Part shown: piece after piece, positions 11,122 through 22,412 of the stretch
How the letters are laid out: every line of letters starts with the position of its first letter
Position numbering within the stretch: the stretch's first letter is position 1
DNA from: Eremophila alpestris peregrina
Lineage: Eukaryota > Chordata > Aves > Passeriformes > Alaudidae
Reading direction: 5' to 3'
Assembly: GCA_009792885.1 (NCBI GenBank)
Contig: WMCF01000014.1
Coordinates: 13,267,641-13,331,640 of the forward strand
DNA length: 64,000 nucleotides
The notes under the pieces: generated by a model
What the model was told of the DNA's origin: nothing
Databases searched by the model: none
What the model saw: the letters and a program-made list of their open reading frames with translations, nothing else
Translations under genes and position numbers: made by a program

Positions 11122-13696
11122 GGTTTCTTTCTTTCCATCTGCATTTTTTTTTTTTATGACCCACAGCTCTACTGTCCTGCCTTCTTTTGTAGTGTTCTCT
11201 CTTTTCAGGAACCCATCAGCCCTCCCACAGTACAGCTTTCCAGTAACTTCTCTTTGGTATGTATCCTGTGGGCTCAAGCCTTTACAAACCCTATTTCAAA
11301 CCCTCCTCTCCCCCTTTCTCTCCAGTGTTTTATAGGAGGACGATAAGAGAATTTCTCAGTTTTCAGTTTTTCTCACTAAAAGCTCTGAAGCAATGAGCAA
11401 TATATAGTGTCTTTTACATCAAATCTCACATCACTCTTGAATGCAAAAGCATTATTCTCAGCAGAAATAATAGCAGTGACCTTTCTGGTTTTGGAGAGTA
11501 TCTTTCCACATTCTGTGAAGCATTTTTCTTCTTAATAATGTAGTAACATTTCTAGTATGTGAAATTTTTTTCAGCTCACTTAATTCTGCTGTGAATAGGG
11601 AAATAATGAGAACCCCATTGCCATGTAGGGAGTTCCAGGGGCATGAGACCACACTCTCCAGAAAAGCAGGAAAGGGCTATGCACACACCACCTCATTAAA
11701 AGATCAATTCCTTCTGTTGAGAGTCTGTTGTTGTGGGTCCACAGTTTTCCAAGACAGGATTTTTCTTTTCGATAACTGGTTCATCCTTTCTCAGAAATCT
11801 GCAACATATATGAGTTTTTTGAAGGTACCAGTAGAATTGATGATAATAATAACCAAATTCCAATATTTCTGTGGTAAAATATTTAAAGTAATTTAAGTTA
11901 AAAATAATAAAACAGTTAAACAGTAATATTTTATGTCACTCCTATATTATTTTTAAGCAGTTATATATTGATTTATCACTGAAATATTAATCCCTTTTGC
12001 AGGCAGCTTTCAAGATACATTTGTCCACCTTTGATGGGAAAATTGGAAGGTGTTTTGACGCAGTTCTGTTCTCATGGTACAGAAAGGATTAAAAAAAAGA
12101 TGAAACTGTATCCAGCTCTCCAAATATAGTTTGGAATTCACTGTTTGACATGTGAAAAAAAAATTTGGTAATAGTTTTTAGAACTCATGTTGAGTATACT
12201 TATACATTCTTTCAATGTGAAGGAACCATGTCATCCTCAATATGGGAATTAATGAGAAATGTTTTTGCACATTTTGCATTCAGGACAGGAGCCCCCAGAT
12301 TTTTGGTTGCTTGGGTTTTGTTTTGTTTTGCCTGTTTTCTTCTTTTCCTCCCTGATCACAATGCAGAGGGAAGAATTTCAGTGTAAACTTCTTTTAAAAA
12401 GCACTATCATTTACATTTTGCACCTCTTCTTCACTGCAAGAACATGGATTTCTATTTATTTTTCAACTTCAGACTTACTAGCAAATGCTTCCTCAAATCC
12501 ACTTAAAACTAGAGTCTTTAAAATGCTGGTGAGGTTGGGATCGATGTCCCTTAATTCACTGAAGCCAACATCAACAGAAGCCAGGATCTCAGCAGATTGA
12601 CTATGTGCTTTAATGGAATTTTTTTCCGCTGAATGTCTGGCAAATTTATCTGTTGAATAGAAACACATCTCGTGATTGAAACTGCAGCCTCACAGCAGGC
12701 TGAGCAGGACTTGAGAATAATTTGAGATTCTGAACACACATTTATTTTTATGTTCTGTGTGATTAAGTTGCTCCTAAATAAAGCACATGGCAATTAATCT
12801 GACAGAAAGGAAACAATTTACAGCACCTTTTTCTGATAGCCACACACGTACATAGCTACCCACTACAGATTGTCCCCTAGGAAGGCCAGGTCACTGGGAA
12901 GAACCTTGACCCCGACATCCACTGCTTGAAGTTTTCCTGACATGGCACTGGAGACTTTAGCAGAGAGCCATTTCCCATCCATGTTGTTTGCTCTTCTGCT
13001 GCCACCTCTTTGCTGTTTCAGCTGCAGAGAAGGCAGGGCAGGCAGCTGATGCTGTTTCTGACAGGTGTTGGGAGAGGTGAGTGACACTGTAGAAAAAAAG
13101 CCCTGCAAAAAGGGCTTTTACATTAGTGAACAGTTTCTAGAAGTTTCTCTAAATTCAAGCAAGAGGTGAGGTAAAAGAAGGCTGTAGAATTTATTGTTTG
13201 AAGAAAATAAATGAAGAGAGAGGAGCAAAATATTGCTCTTATTTTTTGTCTTCCAGTGCCACACCTCCAATTTAAAACATAGAAGTGTCTTATCTCTCTT
13301 GGTGGTTGTTTGCAACTTTAATTGTGCGAGGTGTTCTCGATGTTACATCTTTATACTTTACTACATCTCTCTTTCATACCACACCTTCATGTTTCCATTT
13401 CTTCTGTAGTTACAAAATAAACAATGTCTTTGATACTGCTGGGTTCTACTGTTTCACAGCTTTGGTCAGTACCAGTTTCATGTCCCTGTGCTAGTTAGCT
13501 TGTAGCTCTTTTCACATCTTTTCTTGCTTCAGTGGCTGTTGCTTTGTGATCCCCTCTGTACTCTGCTTTGATCTAACTTAGCTGCTGTCAGATATGTGCA
13601 TAGCAGTTTTAAGAACAATGGCAAGCTCGGTTTTTCTACTTGCCTTTCATCACAGGTGGCCCATCTGCTGGTCTCTGTGTCTTGATTAAGAGCAGT

Positions 13697-13721
13697 TCAA
13701 AACAAAACAAAACAACAAAAC
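13697..13721. repeat. Short (CAAAA)n-type repeat
   Basis: About 25 bp of CAAAA units with one shorter unit. It is too short and imperfect to be more than a minor microsatellite. Confidence 0.6.
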
Positions 13722-13954
13722 CTTTAAAACTCTTGAGCATTGCGAAATCATTGCACCTCATTATCTATTTCATACTGCAATCTCCAATGACCACAGAATG
13801 TCCTGACGACTGTATGGCATAATAGTAAAATAAAACACATATATTTTTCAGGTGGGCCATAAAAACATGCTTCCTGGGAAAACATTCAGTATTTTTATTT
13901 GAAATGGTAATTGAAAATTTCTGTTGTTTCTTTGTTGTTGGGTTTGTGTGTTGT

Positions 13955-14012
13955 TCTTTCTTTTTCTTTCTTTCTCTTAGCATCTTCCTCTTCTTCCTCT
14001 GCTCTTCCTGTC
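13955..14012. repeat. Pyrimidine-rich tract, TTTC and TTCC units
   Basis: About 58 bp almost entirely C and T, first as TTTC-like and then as TTCC-like units, broken by a CTTAGCAT segment. The opposite strand gives artificial glutamate- and lysine-rich frames (about 13765-14189). The TTTCTCTTAG portion imitates a splice acceptor, but no exon-like frame with a donor follows. Confidence 0.65.
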
Positions 14013-17000
14013 TTTTGAATTTGTTGATTCTTTTGCATACCACCTGAGCCAGAGTAAGCATTGCTGGGCTGGAGCTCCAGGTGATAAGGAAAAACCTGTG
14101 TCAGAATACAGAGCAGCAAAGTCTGCTTTTGTAGGCTTTAATTGTTTGTAATTGCCAAGAAGGGTGTAGTAGAAGAAAAAACACAGCAAAAAATTGGTCT
14201 GATCGTCCTGCTAATTTCCCAGCTCTCTGTTCTTTCTTTCTACACAGGACATCTGTAAAACTAGGTCTGAACTGTGCTGTCATTCCCAGCCCAATCTATA
14301 TCTGCCCATCTACCCTACTTCTCTCCTTTGAGATTACCTTGCATTTTAAATCAATGCCAATTGATTAAATGGGGCTGTGAAGCTCAAGATAAACAAGCAG
14401 TTAAGGGTAGACTGTCTATGTCTGAGCTTTCTGTATGGATTTCACTGTCACAACCACTTGAAACAAGGACCATTGGATTCTAACCTGAAAAATAACACTC
14501 AGGAAGCTGACTTGAAAAGAACTGTGGTCAGAAATGGATGATCTGCTGAATTAAAAATCCAGCATCTTGAGGAATTAAAACCACACTACACCAGGTAAGG
14601 AATGGAATGCAGAGAGTTCTGACTATCAGTTGGGCATCTGTGACAGAAAACAAAAGACTAAATCATATGGTCATAACCCTCTTCAGTAGTTTTGTGCCGC
14701 AGCATGAATTTCTGTGCCTAGCTGTTGTGTAACAGCTTATGTGTACATCTTTTCCTTTAGTGATATCCTTCATGTAGTATAATTCACAGGTCATGAAACT
14801 TTAAAATTTTAAATTGAAACTTCTTTATTCAGTCTTAAGTTTGATGTGACGGGGGTTGTCATGTTAGCAGTATCTCAAACTCCACTTAAATGAAAATTTT
14901 ACTTTTGTATTTATACAGCCCTTTCTTTAAATTTTGTGGCAGTGTTCAGTGACATTCCCAGAATTTGGAGCCATCTTGATTTCCATGTCAGGAAAAATAT
15001 GACAAGTCTGAAACCCTGTTATTTCTATTCATCTCTTCTTATAAGCAGCTAGAGTCAGCTACTGTTGCACTGACTTTAATAACACATTTATTCCATAAAA
15101 AAGAAGTTATATTTTGAAATACTTTTTCATCATGGGTTCTTCAGTTTATGTTGTCTGTAATTCTGGTGCAAATAAAACTTCGGTTTGTGATGGTAGCTTT
15201 TATGTATTTTTGCAAGTTTGCCCAGAAAAAACATGGGGAATTGGTATAAAATCTCTTTTTGCTCTCTTCTGGTTGAATAGGGGCCTATGTCGTCCCCCCT
15301 TATTTTATACTGCATCCTGACCTTCTGCAGATACTGTTGGTGAGGTGTCTTTCATCTCTGCTGCACCTTGGAGTTTATATTTAGCATCTCTGCACATAAA
15401 CATATCCTGTTCCTTGCCATCCATCCTTGAACACCCACCACAAACTTCCTCTGCCTTTGTCACTGTCATGTTCCTTCAAACAACTGCTAGCTATTTTAGA
15501 CTTTTTTTTTCTTCGATACGCTGTGACAATTCTGCTGCTTGCTCTTTTTCTCATGAAAATGTTCCCACAGAGTTGATTTTTTTTTCCAAATTCTGATACT
15601 CAGTGAAGCCAGTCCTGCTTGTTCCTTTTGCTCTCCTTCCCCAGCTCCATTAGCATGGTGCTCTAATGTGGCGCTGCCTCGGTGGTGCCCCAGGTTTCCA
15701 GAGGGACACTACAGTTATGGACATAGACTGGAATGGTAATGTGTAGGAAGGAAAAGCTGCACTTTCATAAGTTTTCTCTGGGAGTGAGGGAGTTTCTATG
15801 AAGTAGATTTTTTTCCTCTTTAAATTTGTTCTTGCTTTTTAAAAAATGTGTTGCCTTAACGAGATGCCAAGTCCTTGCCACCCTAGCATCACTAGAAGTT
15901 CTCTGAGTGGCAGAAGTACTTCATCCTTTTTCTCAGAAGCTGTCTTATGTTTCAGTGCTCTCCTGAGTTTCCCAAATGTCATGTTATTTGGCTTTTTTCA
16001 CACCCCTGGCCTACTCCTCAGCACGGTCATTATCCAACCTCTAGAGCTGATCTACTTAATACCTCATTATAAAAAAGATGTTCAGCTCATCTCCTCTTAC
16101 TGCTCTTCACTTGTCAACAAGTTCTGCTTTTTCCCCTTTTATATGCAGTCCTTTTGGTGCTCAGTATTTGTCAATCATTATTTTTTACTCTGTGGTGCAG
16201 ATTTTTATCCTGCTTTTATTAACCATCTCAAGGATATTATGTACCATGGCATTTTTAGCTTACAGTATAAATCTATATAGGGAAATTTTATTCTTGTTTA
16301 TCCTTGAGCTTGAATGCTAAAGCCAAGTCATAATAGCATATTCAAATATATCTTCTCTCATTGTTTGATTGTGTTTTTTGTTTTATTTCTGAATACATTA
16401 TACTAGACATACTGCTATCATTTTGTGATAGTTTTTGGTTTCACTTTTTCTGTAGAAAATACTTTCTTGCTTGCCTAGATGATTCAATATTTCTTTAGAG
16501 AATCTATAATAATATCTAAATGAAAAATTCTTAAAATTAAACATTCAAATAAAGAAACAATGTTTTTTGATAGTTTTTTAGTTGGTTTACTTTTGCGCTG
16601 TGAAGCAGTTAAAATAAAAAACGTAGGAGACAATTTTCATAATTTTTTTCCTCAACAAAAAATGATGTAGATCCAATATGGAGCATGTCATCCTTGTAAT
16701 GTATTTTAAATAGGCAAGTAGTGGTTTTAGCTGTTTTTGTGTCCTTTACTGCATATCACTATGCCTTTATTACACTCTGCAAAGAGATGTGTGACCAGAA
16801 TGGTTCTTGAAACCATGGATAAGTTAGCCTGATGACAGGACTAGGTGCTTAATGATGTTTTGGACCATTTGGGAACAATGAGCAAGTGAACAAAAAGTGA
16901 TTTTAAAAATATTTAAAATTAAAAAGTTTATGATTTCTTATGTAGCACAATTGTTCGGCTTTTTTTTCCCTATGCATAAAACATGTGGTTGTAATTTAAG

Positions 17001-19119
17001 GGAACACGAGTGCCAGCTATTAAATGCTGACTGTGAGAATCAACTATTGTGTATTTGAGTAGCCAGACAATCAGTGGTAATGTTTGTGGCTGTCACCTGA
17101 ATGTAAGTTTCTGAGAAATTGGAGTTTCTTGGTACCTGACAAGGTTCAATTATTTCTGATAAAAATTTGTCTTATCACTAGCAGCTGAAAGCCTTTCATT
17201 CCCTAAATATCAGTGATAGATTTTGAAGACTGCAAAGGCATTGAGAACAAAGCTGAGCATCCCAGGACTAGACAAGAAAAATTACAAAACCCCCAAATTA
17301 TTCCAAAGCATTTTCAAAGAGGTCCAGAACTTCTGTGATCTTGGTGTTCTGGTGGCTTTGGTTCTTCCAATATAGTGAGGTACTTTTATACAGGAATCTT
17401 TTCTTTTCAAGGAGGTACCTCAAACATTTCTGCATTTAGCACACTGAAATGTTAAAGCCATGGCATTCTAGACATAGACTGCAGTACTGGATCAAACTGC
17501 TGAATTATTAGGAAAACTTTCCTGTGGATTTAGTTTAGCTGAGCTCAGTCATAACTAGAGTATAGTGGTTCTCATACTTATGTGTCTGAGAACCTCAGTT
17601 TTAGGTTCAGGCTTGAATTAACCCCTTAGCCTAAGCAAGACAGAGCTGCTTTTGACCATACAGAGGAATGAGGGGGAAGAAATACTCTGATACACTCTAT
17701 GCCCCTTCTACAGCCTTCTCATTTTCTGTCTGAATATTGCCTAAAAGTGAAAATCTGATCTTAATTTTTAACAATCTGGAAAAAAAGGACACCAGAGACT
17801 ATTTCACCCAGAGTAATATGTTCTTTCATTATTTTCTATCTCACAGACTGTTGTCTGTACAGGTGCTGAGCAGGAAAATGTGTTTGGAAAATGTGCTTGA
17901 AGGAAAAAACACTCTTATCTCATCCTAGTCAAACCAACATTTTTGGAACCTCCCATGAAATCTCCACAGCAGAATATGATAATTAGATTTTTTTTTATTA
18001 TAACAGGAGTCTGTCTTTAAATAATTCCTGTCATAGTTAAAAAGTGAAGAATAATGAAAAAGGGGAGTGGAAATGATGGAGGACAATATTCTGACTACAT
18101 CCATCACCTCTCAACTATATTTGTGCATTTAGGAATGCAATCAATGTCATAACAGCAACGGTCTTCATAGAAGCTGTGCATAATGAATCATTTAGGCTGA
18201 CAATTTATTGAAGGCAACTGTTTGTTTCACTTCCTCATTTTTTTCCTAATGCTCTTAATACTGCTGATGACTCGAGTTATATGTTTAAGGGACAGATAGC
18301 TGCACCAGAATAAATAGTTCATTACTATAACCATGCTGGGGCTGTGAAATAGAAGAGAAAAAAACATTAGCCCAGCAGATGTCTTGGGGGCTGAGTTATT
18401 TTCTTCCTTCTCTGCCTTGCTCCAGAGTGGGACTTACAAAGTGCTATATTGCTGCATTTGCTATCACCTCACTGCAGGAGCTCCCATTATTCATATGAGA
18501 GCAGCTGAGGTCAATTCCCCGTGCTTTGTGGAAGGAACCCATTCATCCCTTACAGTCTTCTAGACCATGAGCTGTAGCAAATGGATTATAGGGAAACAGT
18601 CTATTCCATCTCCATGAGGTATAGTCTGGACTTTGGGTTGACCTTGTGTTTCTTAGTGCAATCTCATGTATACCGTGAGTAAGATTTTTGAGCAGTCTTA
18701 AAAGTACAAGGTGAAACAGCTTTCTTTTTTTTTTTTAAATCAGATTAAATTTAATCAAAATAGGAGGACAAAATACCAGCTGGATTCTGGAAAACTTCAA
18801 ATACATTTGTAGATGACAAAAGCCTGATGGCTTACACTGAAATCACAACATAGTTTATTCTTAGCAATTAGAGGGAAACTGGCCATACTTCAAAGACAAC
18901 ATAAAAATGGAATGGTCTTCCACACCAAACTGACATATCTAGTGTGTTGCATGCAATGTTGTTTTCTAGTCTTTGTCTTTTCAGCCTCAATACTCTGGTC
19001 AGTAAATGCATACCTAGGCAGCCGTGGTGACAAAGGACAACCAACATCTTTCCTTCAGATGTTTGATGTTGAATAGAGAGCATGAAACATCAGCTATACA
19101 GATGCAGAGAATGCTTTGC

Positions 19120-19215
19120 AAACCAAAGAAATTAATTGTCCTGCAATTAATCTGATTAATTATGAAAAAGTTATGAAATACCTTTAGCCCCTTAATTGTA
19201 AATTTGTAGTAATTT
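19120..19215. other. Candidate conserved non-coding element with homeodomain-like motifs
   Basis: Within about 95 bp there is a perfect inverted repeat, ATTAATTG at 19131-19138 and CAATTAAT at 19144-19151 around a 5-base centre, followed by GATTAATTA and later CTTAATTG. Such TAATTA/ATTAATC cores are the usual recognition words of homeodomain factors. AT-rich DNA yields these words often by chance, so this is only a candidate based on density and symmetry. Confidence 0.25.
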
Positions 19216-21258
19216 TATGCTGTATAGAATTGAGTGGTCTCCATGTTCTTTTTTGATGGGATGGTCTGGAATTCTTCATGAATGAAGTGAAACTATAGAC
19301 ACGGAGTGTAAGGTTTTCTTTTCTATTTTATTCAAGACTTCAAAACATCTCATTCAGTCAACAAGATGAAATGGCTGATTGAGAACATGATAACATATTT
19401 CAATAGTAACAGCTCAGGAGAGAATTAGTAGAGCTTGCTGAACTGTTAATTTTCCTGGAGCTGTTTAAGTTCCACAGGGGCACTGTTTCTTCCCTTTGGC
19501 CACATCTACTTTGCTTTTCATCAGTAATGCACTATCCTATATCCATTACACCTACCTACATTGAGCTCTGCTCTTGCATTGCATTAAAACCCATATGAAA
19601 TATTCATTAGAAGAAGGTGGAAAATGGACACACAGTCCCTGTTAAAAGCAAATGGAATTTTACTACTTCATCTGGAATTATATGGTCGTATTAATCCTTC
19701 AGGTATGTCTCTGCAACTCACAGAACTTAAAAGGCATAGGAGGATTATCCTTTATTTTTAAAATGTTATAAATAATTTACCTTTGAAAAAATTATTAGTT
19801 AAATTTATTCTTAACATGCAGTTTTTGTATGGAAAAAGAAGAAAAAGTCTCAAGCTGAAAATCCAGACTTTTTGGAGAAGGAATGTACAAAATATGGATT
19901 AGCACTCTGACACTGTAAATATTTTAGAAAGGTGAAAGAGGGAATTATCAGAAGTTAATACCCCAGGTATGGCTGATCCTGTGTGATTTTATTCATGTGA
20001 GAAGTGGAAATGTATTACCTTTCAAATGTATGTCCTGTTTCCACTCTCTGCCTTGGTGGCTGAAATAGGTTCTTTTAAAACTAAATATTATTTGCTCTCG
20101 AGTTAAGCCCCCTCCACCTAAGTCTTCTTTGTGTAGGCAGTTTAATTTGCCTTGTAGTGGCTACATCACATTTCACTGAGCGCAGGGTTAAGATCTTTCA
20201 TTTAGTGCAGATCTGGACCACCATACTTTTTAGTATTGCACAGCAACTGTACAGGCTGACCAGCACAAGTGTGGGAGCATTCTCAAGTGTGTCTGTCTTA
20301 TTCCTGTGTCATGTCTAATCAGCACCAGTGTCCCTGAAGTGACTCCTTGAGGAGTTCAGGCTCTGGATTTAATGTGGCTGGAAGTGACTTGTTGTTGACT
20401 GGTTCCATTGTGTGTATATTTTTATTGTCCTTGATGTATAGAACAGTTCAGATCAAATACTTCACCAGACCAGATGTGTGGTGTTTATTAAGTGGTGGCT
20501 TTCCCTTAGCAGAAATTGCTGTATACCTATGCTTTTCAGAATTTTGTGACTTAAGTACAAGACTTTCCAGTGAAATGCTGGATGTGTTTCAAGTCTATCA
20601 GTAGCTGACTTGGTGTGTATATGGCAAATTTGCTTTTGGCATCACAGTAGAAAACCATGCTTGTAATTTTCTCATAACACCTTGGACCAGTCCATGTAGC
20701 GTATTTCTTCTTGTCAGTTATTTAAAATATGTAATTGAAATGATACTTCTTGCATTTGAGAAAGACAAGTAGTGAGTAAGTGCTGCTCATACCAGGAATA
20801 TTTGGTCTAGTCAGAAACTTCCTGTGGGGGAAGAAAAATAACATATGCACTTGCTATGAAGAAGTTTTAGTATGTTAAAAGAAGTGTGAGCATCCACTGA
20901 AGTATCTTTTAATGATAAAGATCCAATAATGGATTGATTTTCATCATAATCTTGTTATTAGTTCACAAATCAAAGTTCAGTGACACATGATTTTTTAATT
21001 TGGATGCACTCATAGACCTTATAAACATTCAACATCATGCTGTGTCTCATAAATCTGTGATCACTGAGGGAAGAACTTGTCCATACAGGGGTGTATTGGG
21101 TTTGAGTGACAAGGTTTGGGTAGCTGGAGGGCTTCTGTGAGAATCTGCGAGAAGCTTTCCCTTGTCTGACAGAGCCCATGACAGTTCTCTCTAAGACAGA
21201 CCCACTGCTGGCCAAGCCCAAGTCTATCTGTGATGGCAGCAACACTTCTGTGATAACT

Positions 21259-21266
21259 TATTTTAG
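21259..21266 (+). promoter_or_regulatory. TATA-like box of the outer LTR
   Basis: TATTTTAG, about 170 bp from the LTR start, in the same sense as the AATAAA at 22358-22363. It is mutated relative to a canonical TATA box, so activity is doubtful. Confidence 0.4.
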
Positions 21267-21718
21267 AAGGGGAAAGAATTACTGTGCAGAAAGAATTTCA
21301 ACCTGAGAAGAGAGGAGTGAGAACATGTGAGAGGAGCAGCTCTGCAGACCCCCAGGTCAGTGCAGAAGGAGAGGGAGGAGGTTCTGGTTCTCCTGGCACC
21401 AGAGCTGAGATTCCCCTGCAGCCCCTGGTGCAGACCATGGTGAGGCAGCTGTGCCCTTGCAGCCCACTGAGGCCCACTGAGGTGGAGCAGAGATCCACCT
21501 GCAGCCCATGGAGAGAGGATCCCATGCTAGAGCAGGTTTCCTGGAAGGACTTGTGACCCTGTGGGGGACCCATGCTGGAGCAGCCTGTTCCTGAGTTACT
21601 GTGCCCTGTGGAATGGCACCCACATTAGAGCAGTTCATGAACTGCAGTCTGTGGGAAGGGACTCATACTGGAGCATGGAGGACTCTCTCCCATGGGAGGG
21701 TCCCCACACGCTCGGCCA

Positions 21719-21722
21719 GTGG
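21719..21722. repeat. Left target-site duplication GTGG of the nested LTR
   Basis: GTGG precedes TGATGCC, and an identical GTGG follows GGCATCA at 22150-22153. Four-base duplications are typical of class I (gamma-retrovirus-like) elements. Confidence 0.8.
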
Positions 21723-22149
21723 TGATGCCTTGGGAAGGCTGACCTGAAACAGAGACAGGACAGAGCTAGAGAATGAAGTAGAAATTTATTGAAAGGCCTC
21801 TAGGATACACCTTGGGCAGGACCAGAGCCTACACCCCAGGTGGACCCCAAATGGCCACAAAATGGCCCCCTGGTCACTTTCATAAGTTTCGGTCCATCTG
21901 CATATTGGGGTTTAATTGTCCAATTACAGCTTCAGGCTATGAGGTCTCATCCTTCTTGTTTCTCCCTTGAGTCTATCATTGTTTACACTTTCGGGTCTGA
22001 CTCGTTTTCCTTGGTCTGCAGCAAGGAAAGGATTTGTTTTGTCTCCCTGCTCTGAGAATAGAACTCACTAGCACTTAATATGAGGCTCAGAACTACACCT
22101 GAGGCAGCACAGAATTTGAAAAACATAAAAGCTAAAACTTAAGGCATCA
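21723..22149 (-). mobile_element. Nested solo LTR, class I (ERV1-like)
   Basis: A complete 427-bp LTR inserted into the outer LTR. Its ends form a perfect 7-bp inverted repeat, TGATGCC and GGCATCA, flanked by GTGG on both sides (21719-21722 and 22150-22153). Removing it and one GTGG rejoins the outer LTR smoothly. In the minus-strand sense there is a weakened TATA-like box (TTATGAAAG, around 21877-21885) and AATAAA at 21790-21785. This gives the usual U3, R, U5 order, with U3 about 265 bp. No retroviral gene is left, so it is another solo LTR. It must be younger than its host LTR. Class I is inferred from the 4-bp duplication and the short LTR. Confidence 0.87.
21785..21790 (-). promoter_or_regulatory. 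Polyadenylation signal of the nested LTR
   Basis: TTTATT on the plus strand reads AATAAA in the LTR sense, about 90 bp downstream of the weakened TATA-like site near 21880. This fixes the antisense orientation of the nested copy. Confidence 0.6.
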
Positions 22150-22153
22150 GTGG
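22150..22153. repeat. Right target-site duplication GTGG of the nested LTR
   Basis: Matches 21719-21722 exactly. It marks the point at which the outer LTR resumes. Confidence 0.8.
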
Positions 22154-22357
22154 AAGGACTTTACTCTCTGAGGAGAAAATAGAGGCATAAACACCTGGGA
22201 TGAACTGACCCTAATGCCTATTCCCCATCTCCTTGCACCACTTGGAGGTAGGACACAGAGAATCAGGAATTAAGTTAAGCCCCAGAAGGAGGGAAGGATT
22301 TGAAAGGTTGTTACAATTTGCTTTACTTCTCATTATTGTAATCTGATTTTGATTGGT

Positions 22358-22363
22358 AATAAA
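22358..22363 (+). promoter_or_regulatory. Polyadenylation signal of the outer LTR
   Basis: AATAAA about 200 bp before the LTR end, in the plus sense, with a T-rich and GT-rich stretch downstream. It supports the assigned orientation. Confidence 0.6.
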
Positions 22364-22391
22364 CTAAATTAATTTCCCCAAACTGAGTCTG

Positions 22392-22412
22392 TTTTGCCCA
22401 TGATGGGCAAAA
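22392..22412. repeat. Near-perfect 21-bp palindrome inside the outer LTR
   Basis: TTTTGCCCAT and ATGGGCAAAA flank a single central G. The 10-bp arms are exact reverse complements. The palindrome lies just downstream of the LTR polyadenylation signal, in the presumed U5. It could be a chance product of point mutation or a binding site for a dimeric protein. Confidence 0.8.

Larger units (their letters stand above)
11122..21091. other. AT-rich single-copy DNA without a recognisable gene
   Basis: Nearly 10 kb without a supportable exon or transposon. The longest frame, 144 codons at 15846-16280 (+), lies on a pyrimidine-rich strand where stop codons are scarce. It has no recognisable domain and I do not accept it as a gene. 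Simple-sequence stretches occur at 13697-13721 and 13955-14012. A motif-dense block at 19120-19215 is a candidate conserved non-coding element. Confidence 0.55.

Noticed and set aside
10915..11346. 143-codon plus-strand frame
   Set aside because: Its first half is the antisense of a CR1 copy and its second half lies in pyrimidine-rich DNA. No known domain is present.
14500..14600. Possible exon ending in the strong donor-like CAGGTAAGG near 14590
   Set aside because: The upstream frame has a stop within about 20 codons, and no matching acceptor or known peptide is seen.
21284..21638. Overlapping 90-93-codon frames on both strands
   Set aside because: They fall in the GC-rich, internally repetitive part of the outer LTR. 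Open frames on both strands reflect composition.
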